A stretch of 64,000 bases of DNA from Litchfieldia alkalitelluris (GTDB taxonomy: Bacteria > Bacillota > Bacilli > Bacillales > Salisediminibacteriaceae), in the NCBI RefSeq assembly GCF_002153425.1, contig NZ_KZ119600.1:2593920-2657919 (forward strand), written 5' to 3'. The notes beneath the pieces are model-generated. The model saw nothing but the letters and a program-made list of their open reading frames with translations. It searched no databases and was not told the DNA's origin. Made by a program: the position numbers and the translations under genes. How positions within the stretch are numbered: the first letter of the stretch is position 1; each line of letters opens with the position of its first letter. This document shows, one piece after another, positions 54,533 to 62,838 of this stretch.

Positions 54533-55069
54533 CTATTCTATTTCATTTCCGTCCTTATCATAGTATGTATAATCAAACATATATCTTCCATCCGATTCTG
54601 GTAAAGGAATCCAAGTCACAGATTTTTCTTTTAACGGAAACTCTTGTTCAATTACTTCTCTATTTACGATCAACTCCATTTTAGCAATCTCATTTTCATT
54701 AGTTGTTACTACCCAAAACGCGGCTCCATCATATTCACCATTCCTTACATGCTCGAAAAATGCAGTAAAGGTTGGGTTTCCACTTCTTATGAATCTCCAC
54801 TCATAATTACCATCGAGGTTTTTTGTGAACTGTATAAATGTTGGCTGGTTATTATCTAAAAAGCTTACAAATCTGTCCTCTCCTAAATCTTTAATATCCA
54901 GTATTTCTATGGAACCCTCTCCATACCCATCTATGGACCTAATCACTTCCACAATAGATTCCTCATCGTTACCATATGTTCCTTCATTCTTTAAAAAAAT
55001 AGATGCAGAAACAATCATAACGATTAAAACAATAAATATAAGTACACTATATTTTTTCAACAAATACAA
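54533..55069 (-). CDS. Membrane-anchored protein, unknown function
   Basis: The TTG at 55069 follows GGAG. One N-terminal helix (VLIFIVLIVMIVSASIFL) precedes a soluble outer domain of about 150 residues with WRFIRSGNPTFTAFFEH and KSVTWIPLPESDGRYMFDY. It lies directly after a lipoprotein gene, as does the anchored protein at 20480. Confidence 0.72.
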   Translation of the reverse strand: MYLLKKYSVLIFIVLIVMIVSASIFLKNEGTYGNDEESIVEVIRSIDGYGEGSIEILDIKDLGEDRFVSFLDNNQPTFIQFTKNLDGNYEWRFIRSGNPTFTAFFEHVRNGEYDGAAFWVVTTNENEIAKMELIVNREVIEQEFPLKEKSVTWIPLPESDGRYMFDYTYYDKDGNEIE

Positions 55070-55095
55070 GCTTCACTCCTCCTTAAGTCATGATA

Positions 55096-55602
55096 TTATG
55101 CATAGCCACCAACTGTATCAGGCAACTCTTGATACTCCTCTTTATTGATAATAATTTCGTGTATAAACTTCTCCAATTCTGCAAGGTCTAACATGTAATC
55201 AGGATAATATTGGCATACACTACCATATCCCATTCTTTTCGTTTCTCCACCCATTTCAATCTTCCAAATTGATAGTGTTGCTGGAGAGCTCGCACAACTT
55301 AAGTCCTCATCTATATCTATCTCCATGATGTTGATGTCCATCATTTTATTATAAATTTCTTTCATTTCCTGATTAGATAAAGTAATGTTTACCTCTGCTA
55401 TGCCACTTTGTACTAGATCTTTCACTACAATGTTATGAAAAGTGTCCACTTTTTGATTACCACCCACTCCATAACTTAAACTAAAATTAAAGTCTTCCGG
55501 CATTTTATCTGGTTCACCAGTCGATGGAGAACAACCCACCATAACAATTAAAGTACCAATAACAAATGCCCCAAATGAGTAAATGAGTTTTTTTCTAATC
55601 AA
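55096..55602 (-). CDS. Putative lipoprotein, paralogue of the one at 21108
   Basis: The TTG at 55602 has AGGAGGTG five bases upstream. Lipobox IVMVGC. The mature chain shares MPEDFNFSLSYGV, NKMMDI and NKEEYQELP...GGYA with the 21108 product, and keeps both cysteines. Two copies, each followed by an anchored partner, suggest a duplicated two-gene locus. Confidence 0.77.
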   Translation of the reverse strand: MIRKKLIYSFGAFVIGTLIVMVGCSPSTGEPDKMPEDFNFSLSYGVGGNQKVDTFHNIVVKDLVQSGIAEVNITLSNQEMKEIYNKMMDINIMEIDIDEDLSCASSPATLSIWKIEMGGETKRMGYGSVCQYYPDYMLDLAELEKFIHEIIINKEEYQELPDTVGGYA

Positions 55603-55831
55603 CCAAACACCTCCTAGTCTCCTAACAGTATATTCTTCAAAAATCCTCAAACATGAGTCATTTATTAAACCTAATAATATCTAATACAATACACAAATAA
55701 TACAATAATTTCGAATAGTAGATTTCAATTTTATTGTAAAATTAATATTATACTAGTATTTGAAGTAATTTATTGGAATAACATTAAGATAGTGATTGAT
55801 TATAGGAAATAGATGAAAGGAGGTGATAAGA

Positions 55832-56176
55832 ATGACAACTCAAATTATACTTAATGCAACAAATGAAACGTCTGGACAACAACGGTCTTTTTTCGATGGT
55901 GGTTTATTTCAATTTATAGGTTGGTCTATTTTAGGTTGGATAGTAACTGTATTTACATTAGGAATTTGTTATCCTTGGGCAGTAACAATGGTATACAAAT
56001 GGGAAGTTGAGCACACAGTCATTAATGGAAAACGACTAAGATTTCATGGGACCGCCCTTGGATTATTTGGAAACTGGATCAAATGGTGGTTCCTTACTAT
56101 TATTACCTTAGGTATTTATGGGTTTTGGGTCTTTATATCAGTGAAGAAATGGAAAGCGAAACACACTACTTTTTAG
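55832..56176 (+). CDS. DUF898-like membrane protein (114 aa)
   Basis: The ATG at 55832 follows AGGAGGTG. The sequence FFDGGLFQFIGWSILGWIVTVFTLGICYPWA and KRLRFHGTALGLFGNWIKW repeat a two-helix unit as in DUF898/YjgN proteins, but the protein is shorter. A predicted four-helix membrane protein of unknown role. Confidence 0.78.
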   Translation: MTTQIILNATNETSGQQRSFFDGGLFQFIGWSILGWIVTVFTLGICYPWAVTMVYKWEVEHTVINGKRLRFHGTALGLFGNWIKWWFLTIITLGIYGFWVFISVKKWKAKHTTF

Positions 56177-56185
56177 TCAACAAAA

Positions 56186-56245
56186 GCCTGCCCCCAGGTG
56201 CTAAAACTGTTATTTCCCTTCTACATAGGGCAGGCAACTTTATTT
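56186..56245 (+). terminator. Rho-independent terminator
   Basis: GCCTGCCC and GGGCAGGC form the stem base of a long loop, followed by AACTTTATTT. It ends the DUF898-like gene. Confidence 0.55.
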
Positions 56246-56391
56246 ATTTCCAACAACTCTCACCCTTTATCCTCCCAACCACATTAAATATCTCACCTAA
56301 AACTCAATGTTTATCTTGATCAATTTGTCCAATCAGGAAGCCTCATTTTTCATATCGTAATTATTGAATGACTCGAAAGGAGGAATTCAAT

Positions 56392-56805
56392 ATGAGTAAA
56401 AAGTGGAACGCACTAGACCCAATTCATGATACGCAGGACGAAACACAACAAGCAGGTAACAAAAATAAAACGAAGCAACTAAATGAAGAGTATATCTATA
56501 TTAAAGATTCTTGTGACATTACTGTTACTTCAACAGACACGAAAGCATCTGTTAACCTTCAAGCTGGTCTACAGGCTGCAATTGCTGTTTTAATTAGCAT
56601 CTCTATCGCTGACTCTGACACTGCAGAAGATCTCACGCAGGAATTAATGCAAGCATCAAAAACAGAGCAAGTTTCTATTCAAAAAACAGTGATAGAAAAC
56701 TCTCGAGATGTTGAAGTGTCAACAACTGACACGCAAGTAGCAGCAAACATTCAAATCCTTCTCCAATTACTAATCGCACTAGCTGTAAAACTAGATATTC
56801 TTTAA
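56392..56805 (+). CDS. CotX-domain spore coat protein
   Basis: The ATG at 56392 follows AAGGAGG. Two similar modules are visible: IKDSCDITVTSTDTKASVNLQAGLQAAIAVLISISIA and IENSRDVEVSTTDTQVAANIQILLQLLIALAVKL. This repeat is typical of the coat protein X family, which forms the crust or insoluble coat. The first 40 residues are a polar leader. It ends at a terminator. Confidence 0.9.
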   Translation: MSKKWNALDPIHDTQDETQQAGNKNKTKQLNEEYIYIKDSCDITVTSTDTKASVNLQAGLQAAIAVLISISIADSDTAEDLTQELMQASKTEQVSIQKTVIENSRDVEVSTTDTQVAANIQILLQLLIALAVKLDIL

Positions 56806-56820
56806 TATAGAGGTTTAGAT

Positions 56821-56851
56821 AGTTCCCCTGTATAGTCAGGGGGACTTTCTT
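56821..56851 (+). terminator. Rho-independent terminator
   Basis: AGTTCCCCTG pairs with CAGGGGGACT, then TTCTT. It ends the coat gene. Confidence 0.6.
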
Positions 56852-56898
56852 GCCTTCTCCGTGCTGTAACAAAAAGAAGATAAATTCTTAAACCATAA

Positions 56899-56943
56899 GG
56901 CGGTTCTCCCAGTGTAAACGTGAGAACCGTTCCTACGTTCACC
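56899..56943. repeat. Dispersed GGACGGTTCT/AGAACCGTCC-type repeat
   Basis: GGCGGTTCTCCCAGTGTAAACG followed by TGAGAACCGTTCCTACGTT is an inverted pair of a motif also present at 1704, 57649 and 60516. It is a short palindromic intergenic repeat. Confidence 0.65.
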
Positions 56944-57010
56944 TTTCTTCTTGTTTAGGAGAATGGTATAATACACTCTTACATCCAAGTTTTGAAAGAG
57001 TGGTAATATT

Positions 57011-57691
57011 ATGAGCACTTCAACAAAAAAAGACTTTTATATTGCAATTAGCTTTTTAGTATTGTTTGTCTTCCTCTCGGTCTTATCATTACTAGATCAG
57101 TTAGTACTTTTCGATCAACGACTTATCTCCTTGGCTATGAGTGTAGCAACTCCTTCTATCATGTCAGCAATGGAACTAATAACGAAAATTGGTTCTGGAG
57201 AGATAATCATTGTACTTACAGTCTTAATTGGTATCACTTTAATGGTAAAAAAAATGTGGGCTTATACTATATTGTTATTTACACTTAATTTTGGTGGTAT
57301 AATATTAAACTTTTTGCTCAAGATTCTTTTCCAACGGGAAAGACCAGGGGAAATGAGTGTCATTGAAGTATTCGGTTACTCCTTGGAGATTTCCTCATAT
57401 AGTTTTCCAAGTGGGCATACTATGAGAGTTTCCATTTTATTTATTCTCATTATTTTCTTAAGTTTTCAACTTATAAGCAACACAATTGCAAAATATATCA
57501 TTGCACTCTCAGCCATATTCGTCATTTGTGCAATTGCATTAAGTCGAATCATTGTGGGAGCACATTTCCCTTCAGACATTTTTGCAGCGATTGCTATTTC
57601 CATATCCTGGTCATACCTTTGCTTCATGACCTTCCGCCACTTAACGCAGGGACGGTTCTCCCGTTCACGGGCATTATGGTTCATGAATTAA
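57011..57691 (+). CDS. PAP2-family phosphatase
   Basis: A membrane phosphatase of 226 residues with six helices. The three catalytic motifs are complete: KILFQRERPG, YSFPSGHTM and SRIIVGAHFPSDI. Typical substrates are undecaprenyl pyrophosphate or phosphatidyl lipids. The last twelve or so codons (from HLTQGRFSRSRALWFMN) are encoded by a copy of the dispersed GGACGGTTCT repeat at 57649-57672, so the natural tail was probably replaced. Confidence 0.9.
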   Translation: MSTSTKKDFYIAISFLVLFVFLSVLSLLDQLVLFDQRLISLAMSVATPSIMSAMELITKIGSGEIIIVLTVLIGITLMVKKMWAYTILLFTLNFGGIILNFLLKILFQRERPGEMSVIEVFGYSLEISSYSFPSGHTMRVSILFILIIFLSFQLISNTIAKYIIALSAIFVICAIALSRIIVGAHFPSDIFAAIAISISWSYLCFMTFRHLTQGRFSRSRALWFMN

Positions 57692-57703
57692 TGGCTAGAT
57701 AAC

Positions 57704-57763
57704 AAAAAACGCAGATGAGGTTCTCAAGTTTTGTAAAACCGTAGAAACCCCACCTGCGTTTTT
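57704..57763. terminator. Bidirectional terminator
   Basis: AAAAAACGCAG on the left and CTGCGTTTTT on the right close a stem extended by TGAGG/CCCCA. It lies between the convergent PAP2 and ModA-like genes; the right edge touches the ModA stop codon. Confidence 0.7.
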
Positions 57764-58520
57764 AATATGATGGTTTATCAAAACCGTACTCCTTTAAGAG
57801 CCCCTGTCCCTCATCACTTAAAATAAACTCCACAAACTGCCCAGCTAATTCCCTTTCCCCTGATTGGACAGGTATTCCTAAAGCTTGTAGGATCGTATCA
57901 TGGGAAGCATCATCAATCAGTTCATAGTAAAATCCCGTTCTATTCATAAGAGCCAGTGCAATCAACCCGACATCTGCATTTCCTGTTTCAACGTATTGAT
58001 ACGATTGTCTTATATTCTCCCCTAACACTAATTTAGGCTGAATTTCCTCCCAAATTCCCCAGTATTCCAATGTTTCTTTTGCTGCTTTACCATATGGAGC
58101 ATGTTCAGGATTAGCAATAGTAATTGTTTTAACATCTGAACTTAGCAAATAATCTACATCTAGATTAACCTCCTCTTCACTTGAGGACATAGCAACGAGT
58201 CTCCCAATGGCGTAATACTCTTTAGAATCCTCATGCACTGCACCATTTCTAATTAATTGGTCTATAAACGATTCATGCGCCGCCAAAAATAAATCAAATG
58301 GTGCTCCCTCTTGTATCTGTTGTGTCAAAAGTCCAGTTGATCCATATGTATATTCTATGTTCACATCATATTCTTCAGCAAAAGCATTGCCAATTTCAGT
58401 TAGTGCATGATATAGGTCAGAAGCTGCTGCAACATATAAAGTTCGCTCTTCCTCTTGGGCATTGTTGCATCCGAAAAGTAAGATAATAGGAAATAAAGCT
58501 AGTAAATATCTTTTTAACAT
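57762..58520 (-). CDS. modA: Molybdate-binding lipoprotein ModA
   Basis: A lipoprotein (lipobox LFGC) of the solute-binding family, with LYVAAASDLYHALTEIG, the conserved YGSTGLLTQQIQEGAPFDLFLAA and NADVGLIALAL. It should bind molybdate for an ABC transporter. No modB or modC gene follows or precedes; the neighbours are PAP2 and NhaC. It may serve a permease elsewhere. Confidence 0.9.
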   Translation of the reverse strand: MLKRYLLALFPIILLFGCNNAQEEERTLYVAAASDLYHALTEIGNAFAEEYDVNIEYTYGSTGLLTQQIQEGAPFDLFLAAHESFIDQLIRNGAVHEDSKEYYAIGRLVAMSSSEEEVNLDVDYLLSSDVKTITIANPEHAPYGKAAKETLEYWGIWEEIQPKLVLGENIRQSYQYVETGNADVGLIALALMNRTGFYYELIDDASHDTILQALGIPVQSGERELAGQFVEFILSDEGQGLLKEYGFDKPSY

Positions 58521-58773
58521 CAAAGTTAATTCCTTTCAACTCTGTTTTTTAAATCATAAAAAATTATACCACAATAGACATTAAGTCTGCCCCTTCTCCC
58601 TTTTTAAAATTCACATTTTCATATTGACTTCTCAGCATAAACATTATACAGTTATAATGTTACTTTATCGCATAAAAGCGTTTAAGTGTTTAAGTGGTTA
58701 AACGGTTAAATGCCCATTATTTCTAATATTTGTAAAAACAAAACTGTAAACGTCAGAAGAGGGAGTTGGCGAA

Positions 58774-60159
58774 ATGATAGATTTAAAAAGATGGGAATCA
58801 TTCCTGATCGTAGGAGTGATGCTTAGTATCATTGGTGTGTCCTTAATTCACTATAATGCACACCCTCATGTACCAATCTTTTTCGTCATCGTTTTTATAA
58901 TTGGATATGGATTTATTCGCCGAATAGCATGGTCTACCATGGAAGAAGGCATTATAAAAGGAGTAAAGTCTGGAATCATTCCCATTATCATTTTTATGTT
59001 AATTGGTGTGCTCATTGCAGTTTGGATGGAGTCAGGAACTATACCTACGTTGATAGCATACAGCCTGCAAATTGTATCAACTGACTATTTCTTACCAAGT
59101 GTGTTTATAACAACTGCTATCGTCGGTTTATCTATTGGAAGTGCATTTACAACAGTCTCAACTATTGGCGTAGCATTTATTTCAGTCGGGACGATCCTTG
59201 GTATTCCGTTACCAATGGTGGCAGGTGCAGTTATATCAGGGGCCCTAGTTGGAGACAAAATGTCGCCATTATCAGATACGACTAACCTTGCTTCCTCTGT
59301 TGCAAAAACAGATTTATTTGAACATATTAGGCATATGTTGTGGGTAGGCGTACCTGCATTTCTCATATCCCTTATTCTTTTTACCATCGTTGGACGAACA
59401 AATGGATCGGTGCAGCTTCATAATCTGAATGACATGCTCATATCCTTACAGGAAACAGCAATCGTCCATCCATTTGCACTATTACCAGCTTTTTGTATTG
59501 TGATCATGGCAATCTTGAAGAAGTCCGCAATACCAACGATGATTTTAGGGATTGTCGTAGGCTTAGTCACCTCGTTCGTTCTTCGCGGGGACGTCATGAT
59601 TGCAGATTGGATGACCTTGATTCAGAATGGTTATGTATCTGGTGCAGAGAATCCAGAACTTGCGAATATTCTGGATCGCGGTGGAATCCAGAGTATGATG
59701 TGGGCGGTGTCCCTTCTTTTATTAACATTAAGTATGGGTGGTTTATTGTCCGTTCTCGGTGTTATTGAAAAATTGATTGCCTCTATTCAAGGTGCTGTAA
59801 AAACAACTGGAAGACTTGTTTTGTCAACTGTTTTTTCAGCAATTGGAATTAATGTGAGTCTTGGGGAACAATATATGTCTGTTATTTTAACAGGTGAAGC
59901 ATACGAGAAGCGTTATCAAGAAATGGGGCACTCTGGAAAACAGCTATCTAAAGTCCTAGAGTCAGGAGGGACAGTTATTAACCCGTTAATTCCCTACGGC
60001 GTTAGTGGTGTATTTATGTCCAGCGTATTAGGTGTTCCTGTTCTTTCTTATCTACCATTTGTATTTTTCTGCCTACTGTGTCCAATTATTACAATTATCT
60101 ACGGATTCTCAGGAATTAGCTTTGGAAAAAATACGTTGCGTGAATCTAACGTAAGCTAA
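58774..60159 (+). CDS. nhaC: NhaC-family sodium/proton antiporter
   Basis: A 461-residue, roughly twelve-helix antiporter. Typical NhaC blocks: LIGVLIAVWMESGTIPTLIAY, TTVSTIGVAFI, SGALVGDKMSPLSDTTNLA and VSLGEQYMSVIL. It exchanges sodium and protons, consistent with life at high pH or salt. The intergenic region upstream carries four TTTAA-type repeats (58680-58712). The gene ends at a strong terminator. Confidence 0.93.
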   Translation: MIDLKRWESFLIVGVMLSIIGVSLIHYNAHPHVPIFFVIVFIIGYGFIRRIAWSTMEEGIIKGVKSGIIPIIIFMLIGVLIAVWMESGTIPTLIAYSLQIVSTDYFLPSVFITTAIVGLSIGSAFTTVSTIGVAFISVGTILGIPLPMVAGAVISGALVGDKMSPLSDTTNLASSVAKTDLFEHIRHMLWVGVPAFLISLILFTIVGRTNGSVQLHNLNDMLISLQETAIVHPFALLPAFCIVIMAILKKSAIPTMILGIVVGLVTSFVLRGDVMIADWMTLIQNGYVSGAENPELANILDRGGIQSMMWAVSLLLLTLSMGGLLSVLGVIEKLIASIQGAVKTTGRLVLSTVFSAIGINVSLGEQYMSVILTGEAYEKRYQEMGHSGKQLSKVLESGGTVINPLIPYGVSGVFMSSVLGVPVLSYLPFVFFCLLCPIITIIYGFSGISFGKNTLRESNVS

Positions 60160-60218
60160 TTTATATCAAGTTGATTATTTTAAATGTATCTAGCTACCCA
60201 TAGCGTGTCCCTATAGTA

Positions 60219-60260
60219 GAGGATGATCCAACCCGATATGGAATTGGAGCATCCTCTTTT
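60219..60260 (+). terminator. Rho-independent terminator
   Basis: GAGGATGATCCAA pairs with TTGGAGCATCCTC (one mismatch) and runs into TTTT. Confidence 0.75.
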
Positions 60261-60268
60261 CTTCTTAA

Positions 60269-60391
60269 TTAATAAGGGCTTCCCACAACTGCTGCTCCAA
60301 TGATTACTAGGAGTACAAAAATTACAACAATAAACGCGAAGGCACCTGCAAAACCTGGTGTGTGTGTGTGTTTGTGTGCGTGTGTCATCAT
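60269..60391 (-). CDS. YjcZ-type small sporulation protein
   Basis: Translated directly. Either of two adjacent ATG codons (60391 or 60388) follows GGGAGGG. After a histidine/threonine-rich segment (THAHKHTHT) comes GFAGAFAFIVVIFVLLVIIGAAVV, one membrane helix as in YjcZ/SscA-like proteins made during sporulation. The DNA over the His-rich part is a GT-repeat tract (60359-60380). Confidence 0.85.
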   Translation of the reverse strand: MMTHAHKHTHTPGFAGAFAFIVVIFVLLVIIGAAVVGSPY

Positions 60392-60515
60392 CCTACCCTC
60401 CCTTTCTCCTCTTACAATAATCACAACCCTACTGTTAAACTATGCGGCAAATAAATTTGTGTATAGGAATTGTCCTATATTCATAAAAAATCAGTTATTT
60501 ATCCCGTAAACATGG

Positions 60516-60588
60516 GTAAACATGGGGACGGTTCTTACGTTTACAATTGTCTGATAATTGTAAACGGCAGAACCGTCCCCATGTTTAC
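60516..60588. repeat. Large palindrome of the GGACGGTTCT repeat
   Basis: Arms of 33 bases (60516-60548 and 60556-60588), beginning GTAAACATGGGGACGG, are almost perfect inverted copies around a seven-base loop. It stands 16 bases past the trpS stop codon, so trpS mRNA would end in a very stable hairpin. There is no T-run, hence no classical terminator. Confidence 0.8.
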
Positions 60589-60603
60589 TCTCTTCTCAAC
60601 CTT

Positions 60604-61602
60604 TCACACAGTAATCCCAATTTTTCTCTTAATCTCATTAAGAAATGGCTTGCTAATTTCACGCGCTTCCATTGCTCCATCCTTTAAGATGTTATCAATA
60701 GTCTCAGGGTGAGCCATGAGCTCTTTGTACCTTTCCCTTGGACCTTCCAAGAACCTGTTCATAACAATAAATAACTGCCTCTTCGCCTCACCCCAACTAA
60801 TACCAATTGAATAAGCTTCCCTCATTTTTTCTACCTCAACAGGTGTTGCAAATTCTTTATAGATTGTAAAAATGATTGAAGTATCAGGATCTTTTGGTGC
60901 TTCTGGTGGTAATGAATCGGTTTTAATTTTATTTATTAATTGCTGTAATTTTTTTGGTTCTTCAAAAATCGGGATTGTATTATTATAGCTTTTACTCATC
61001 TTCCGTCCATCTAATCCTGGTAATACAGATGTTCCTTCTTGGATTTTATACTCTGGTAAATGAAAAGTTTCTCCATAGTAATTATTGAAGCTTTCAGCAA
61101 TATCTCTTGCAATCTCAACGTGCTGTACTTGGTCTTTTCCAACTGGTACTACCTCGGTTTTGAACATTAAGATATCTGCAGCCATCAAAACTGGGTACGT
61201 GAATAGACCAATATTTACTCCAGTGTCTTCGTCTTTCATCAAATTTACATTTTTATCAACCAGTGCTTTATAGGCGTGGGCTCGATTCATTAAGCCCTTA
61301 GTTGTAATACAACTTAGTATCCAGTTTAATTCGAATAGTTCTGGAACATCTGATTGTCTGTAAAAGATTGCTCTCTTTGGGTCAAGACCAAGTGCCAACC
61401 ATGCAGCTGCAATACCATATGTTAATTGCCGAAAGTCATTTGGTTGTTGCATTTTAGTTAATCCATGATAATCAGCAACAAAGTATGCTGGCTGATACTC
61501 CTTTCTAATTGCCAAATCTAGTGCAGGTTTAATTGCACCAATATAATTGCCTAAATGTATTTGGCCAGTTGGTTTAATACCTGTGAGAACTGTTTTTTTC
61601 AT
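60604..61602 (-). CDS. trpS: Tryptophanyl-tRNA synthetase
   Basis: Class I synthetase that charges tRNA-Trp. The HIGH-type motif is in TGIKPTGQIHLGNY and the KMSKS motif in DGRKMSKSYNNT. The start ATG at 61602 has GAAGGAGGG upstream; a longer frame runs back into the T-box leader and is not used. The 332 residues are full length. Confidence 0.97.
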   Translation of the reverse strand: MKKTVLTGIKPTGQIHLGNYIGAIKPALDLAIRKEYQPAYFVADYHGLTKMQQPNDFRQLTYGIAAAWLALGLDPKRAIFYRQSDVPELFELNWILSCITTKGLMNRAHAYKALVDKNVNLMKDEDTGVNIGLFTYPVLMAADILMFKTEVVPVGKDQVQHVEIARDIAESFNNYYGETFHLPEYKIQEGTSVLPGLDGRKMSKSYNNTIPIFEEPKKLQQLINKIKTDSLPPEAPKDPDTSIIFTIYKEFATPVEVEKMREAYSIGISWGEAKRQLFIVMNRFLEGPRERYKELMAHPETIDNILKDGAMEAREISKPFLNEIKRKIGITV

Positions 61603-61619
61603 TAGTAACCCTCCTTCTA

Positions 61620-61887
61620 AAAATACAAAAAGGGCTACTCCTCCCCTAATAAAGGACGAGTAACCCGTGGTGCCACCTTTGTTCGCTATTAACGCGCTCA
61701 TTCCGTACAGAAAATATTTTCGATACGTAGTCTCTTTTATCGGTGAGACATCCGGCAAACCTACTAATCGTTCAGTTTACAAGCTCAGAAGCCCATTCAA
61801 CTTTATTATGCACTGATTCACACCAACCATCAGCTCTCTGTACCACACATAAAGTTTACTATTCTTCATCAAAGCTCTTGAAATATT
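61620..61887 (-). ncRNA. T-box leader (tryptophan)
   Basis: The minus strand holds AAAGGTGGCACCACGGG (61664-61680), the T-box that binds the tRNA acceptor end. The specifier loop reads GAATGGGC with codon TGG at 61793-61795, matching tryptophan. A terminator, TACTCGTCC/GGAGGAGTA with GGGTT/AGCCC and TTTTT, follows. Uncharged tRNA-Trp should permit trpS transcription. Confidence 0.95.
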
Positions 61888-61893
61888 TCCTTA

Positions 61894-61922
61894 ATTGTAA
61901 ATTATGGATAATAAAAGATCAA
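61894..61922 (-). promoter_or_regulatory. Promoter of the trpS leader
   Basis: TTGATC (61917-61922), 17 bases and TACAAT (61894-61899) on the minus strand. Confidence 0.65.
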
Positions 61923-62034
61923 CATTTAATTTTTGCTATACACATGGAATTGTTCAAGATCACCGATAAAAACAAACACATGTTCTTGTTTTTGTTTTCT
62001 CTTTGGAGTATATTAGTCTTAGGAGGTTTTTGAG

Positions 62035-62370
62035 ATGGATATGAATAATAACAAGGATCGGGGAACGATTAAGTGGACTGCCATGATGTTGCCAGAGCAT
62101 GTTGGCATGTTGAGGGATCTAGAGCACAACCTCAAAAAACAACCAAAACCAGAGATTGATGAACAAAAACTAGAGGAATATGAATTTACTATTTGTGAAG
62201 CACTTGAATTTAATAAAGAACTAACATTCCATTATTGGAAAAACGGCTTTTTTGAAGACGTGACAGGTCATGTTCATTACATTGACCACATTACGAAAAG
62301 ACTCCATATAAAAAGTACATCAGGAGATGTAGAATACATTAAAATAGATTGTATAACCTCTATCAAATAA
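62035..62370 (+). CDS. YolD-like family protein
   Basis: The ATG follows AGGAGG by eight bases. The sequence DRGTIKWTAMMLPEHVGMLRDLE and the later HVHYIDHITKRLHI match the YolD-like family, which in bacilli often accompanies a Y-family DNA polymerase; none is adjacent here. 111 residues. Confidence 0.88.
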   Translation: MDMNNNKDRGTIKWTAMMLPEHVGMLRDLEHNLKKQPKPEIDEQKLEEYEFTICEALEFNKELTFHYWKNGFFEDVTGHVHYIDHITKRLHIKSTSGDVEYIKIDCITSIK

Positions 62371-62574
62371 TCAACTTTAGAGCTATAGCCATAAAAACCT
62401 TTGTTTCTACTGTGCTTCAAAGCTCAGTAGGACTCCTCTGAACTGACACAAGAAAACATTAACTTATTTTCATTCCCCGCCCCGGCATCTCCCCTATTTC
62501 AAAACAATTTTGAGTGTTTAAATTTAAATTTCCCACATATATCTCATAAAGAGGATACTCAAAGTTTTTATGAA

Positions 62575-62793
62575 ATGGGTGATAGCATGCTGTATAACGT
62601 GATTTTTTATGAAAAAGGGGAAATTATTTTAAGTCAAGTTCGAGAAAAGTTACCAGAGGAAGGGCAAGGTATTAAGGTTAAGGGGAGAAAAGGGAAAGTG
62701 CTACGTGTAGAAAAGTCGGATGACGAAAAGAGATATTACATTACAGTAGAAACAGTTAGCAAAAAAGCAGAGGACAGTAACAAGAAAAGATAG
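62575..62793 (+). CDS. Small hypothetical protein (68-72 aa)
   Basis: The frame opens at ATG 62575 with a second ATG at 62587; neither has a strong ribosome binding site. The basic product contains EKGEIILSQVREKLPEEGQGIKVKGRKGKVL, a small beta-rich pattern. A terminator follows directly, which supports a real gene. Confidence 0.6.
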   Translation: MGDSMLYNVIFYEKGEIILSQVREKLPEEGQGIKVKGRKGKVLRVEKSDDEKRYYITVETVSKKAEDSNKKR

Positions 62794-62795
62794 GA

Positions 62796-62833
62796 AAAAC
62801 GACAGGCGCCTATTTGGCATGACCTGTCGTTTT
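62796..62833. terminator. Bidirectional terminator
   Basis: AAAACGACAGG pairs perfectly with CCTGTCGTTTT. It lies between the small gene and the convergent SpoIID-like gene. Confidence 0.85.
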
Positions 62834-62838
62834 CTCTA

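Noticed and set aside
61743-62033. 96-codon plus-strand frame
   Set aside because: It is antisense to the T-box leader and promoter of trpS and has no start signal; the ribosome binding site at its end belongs to the YolD-like gene.
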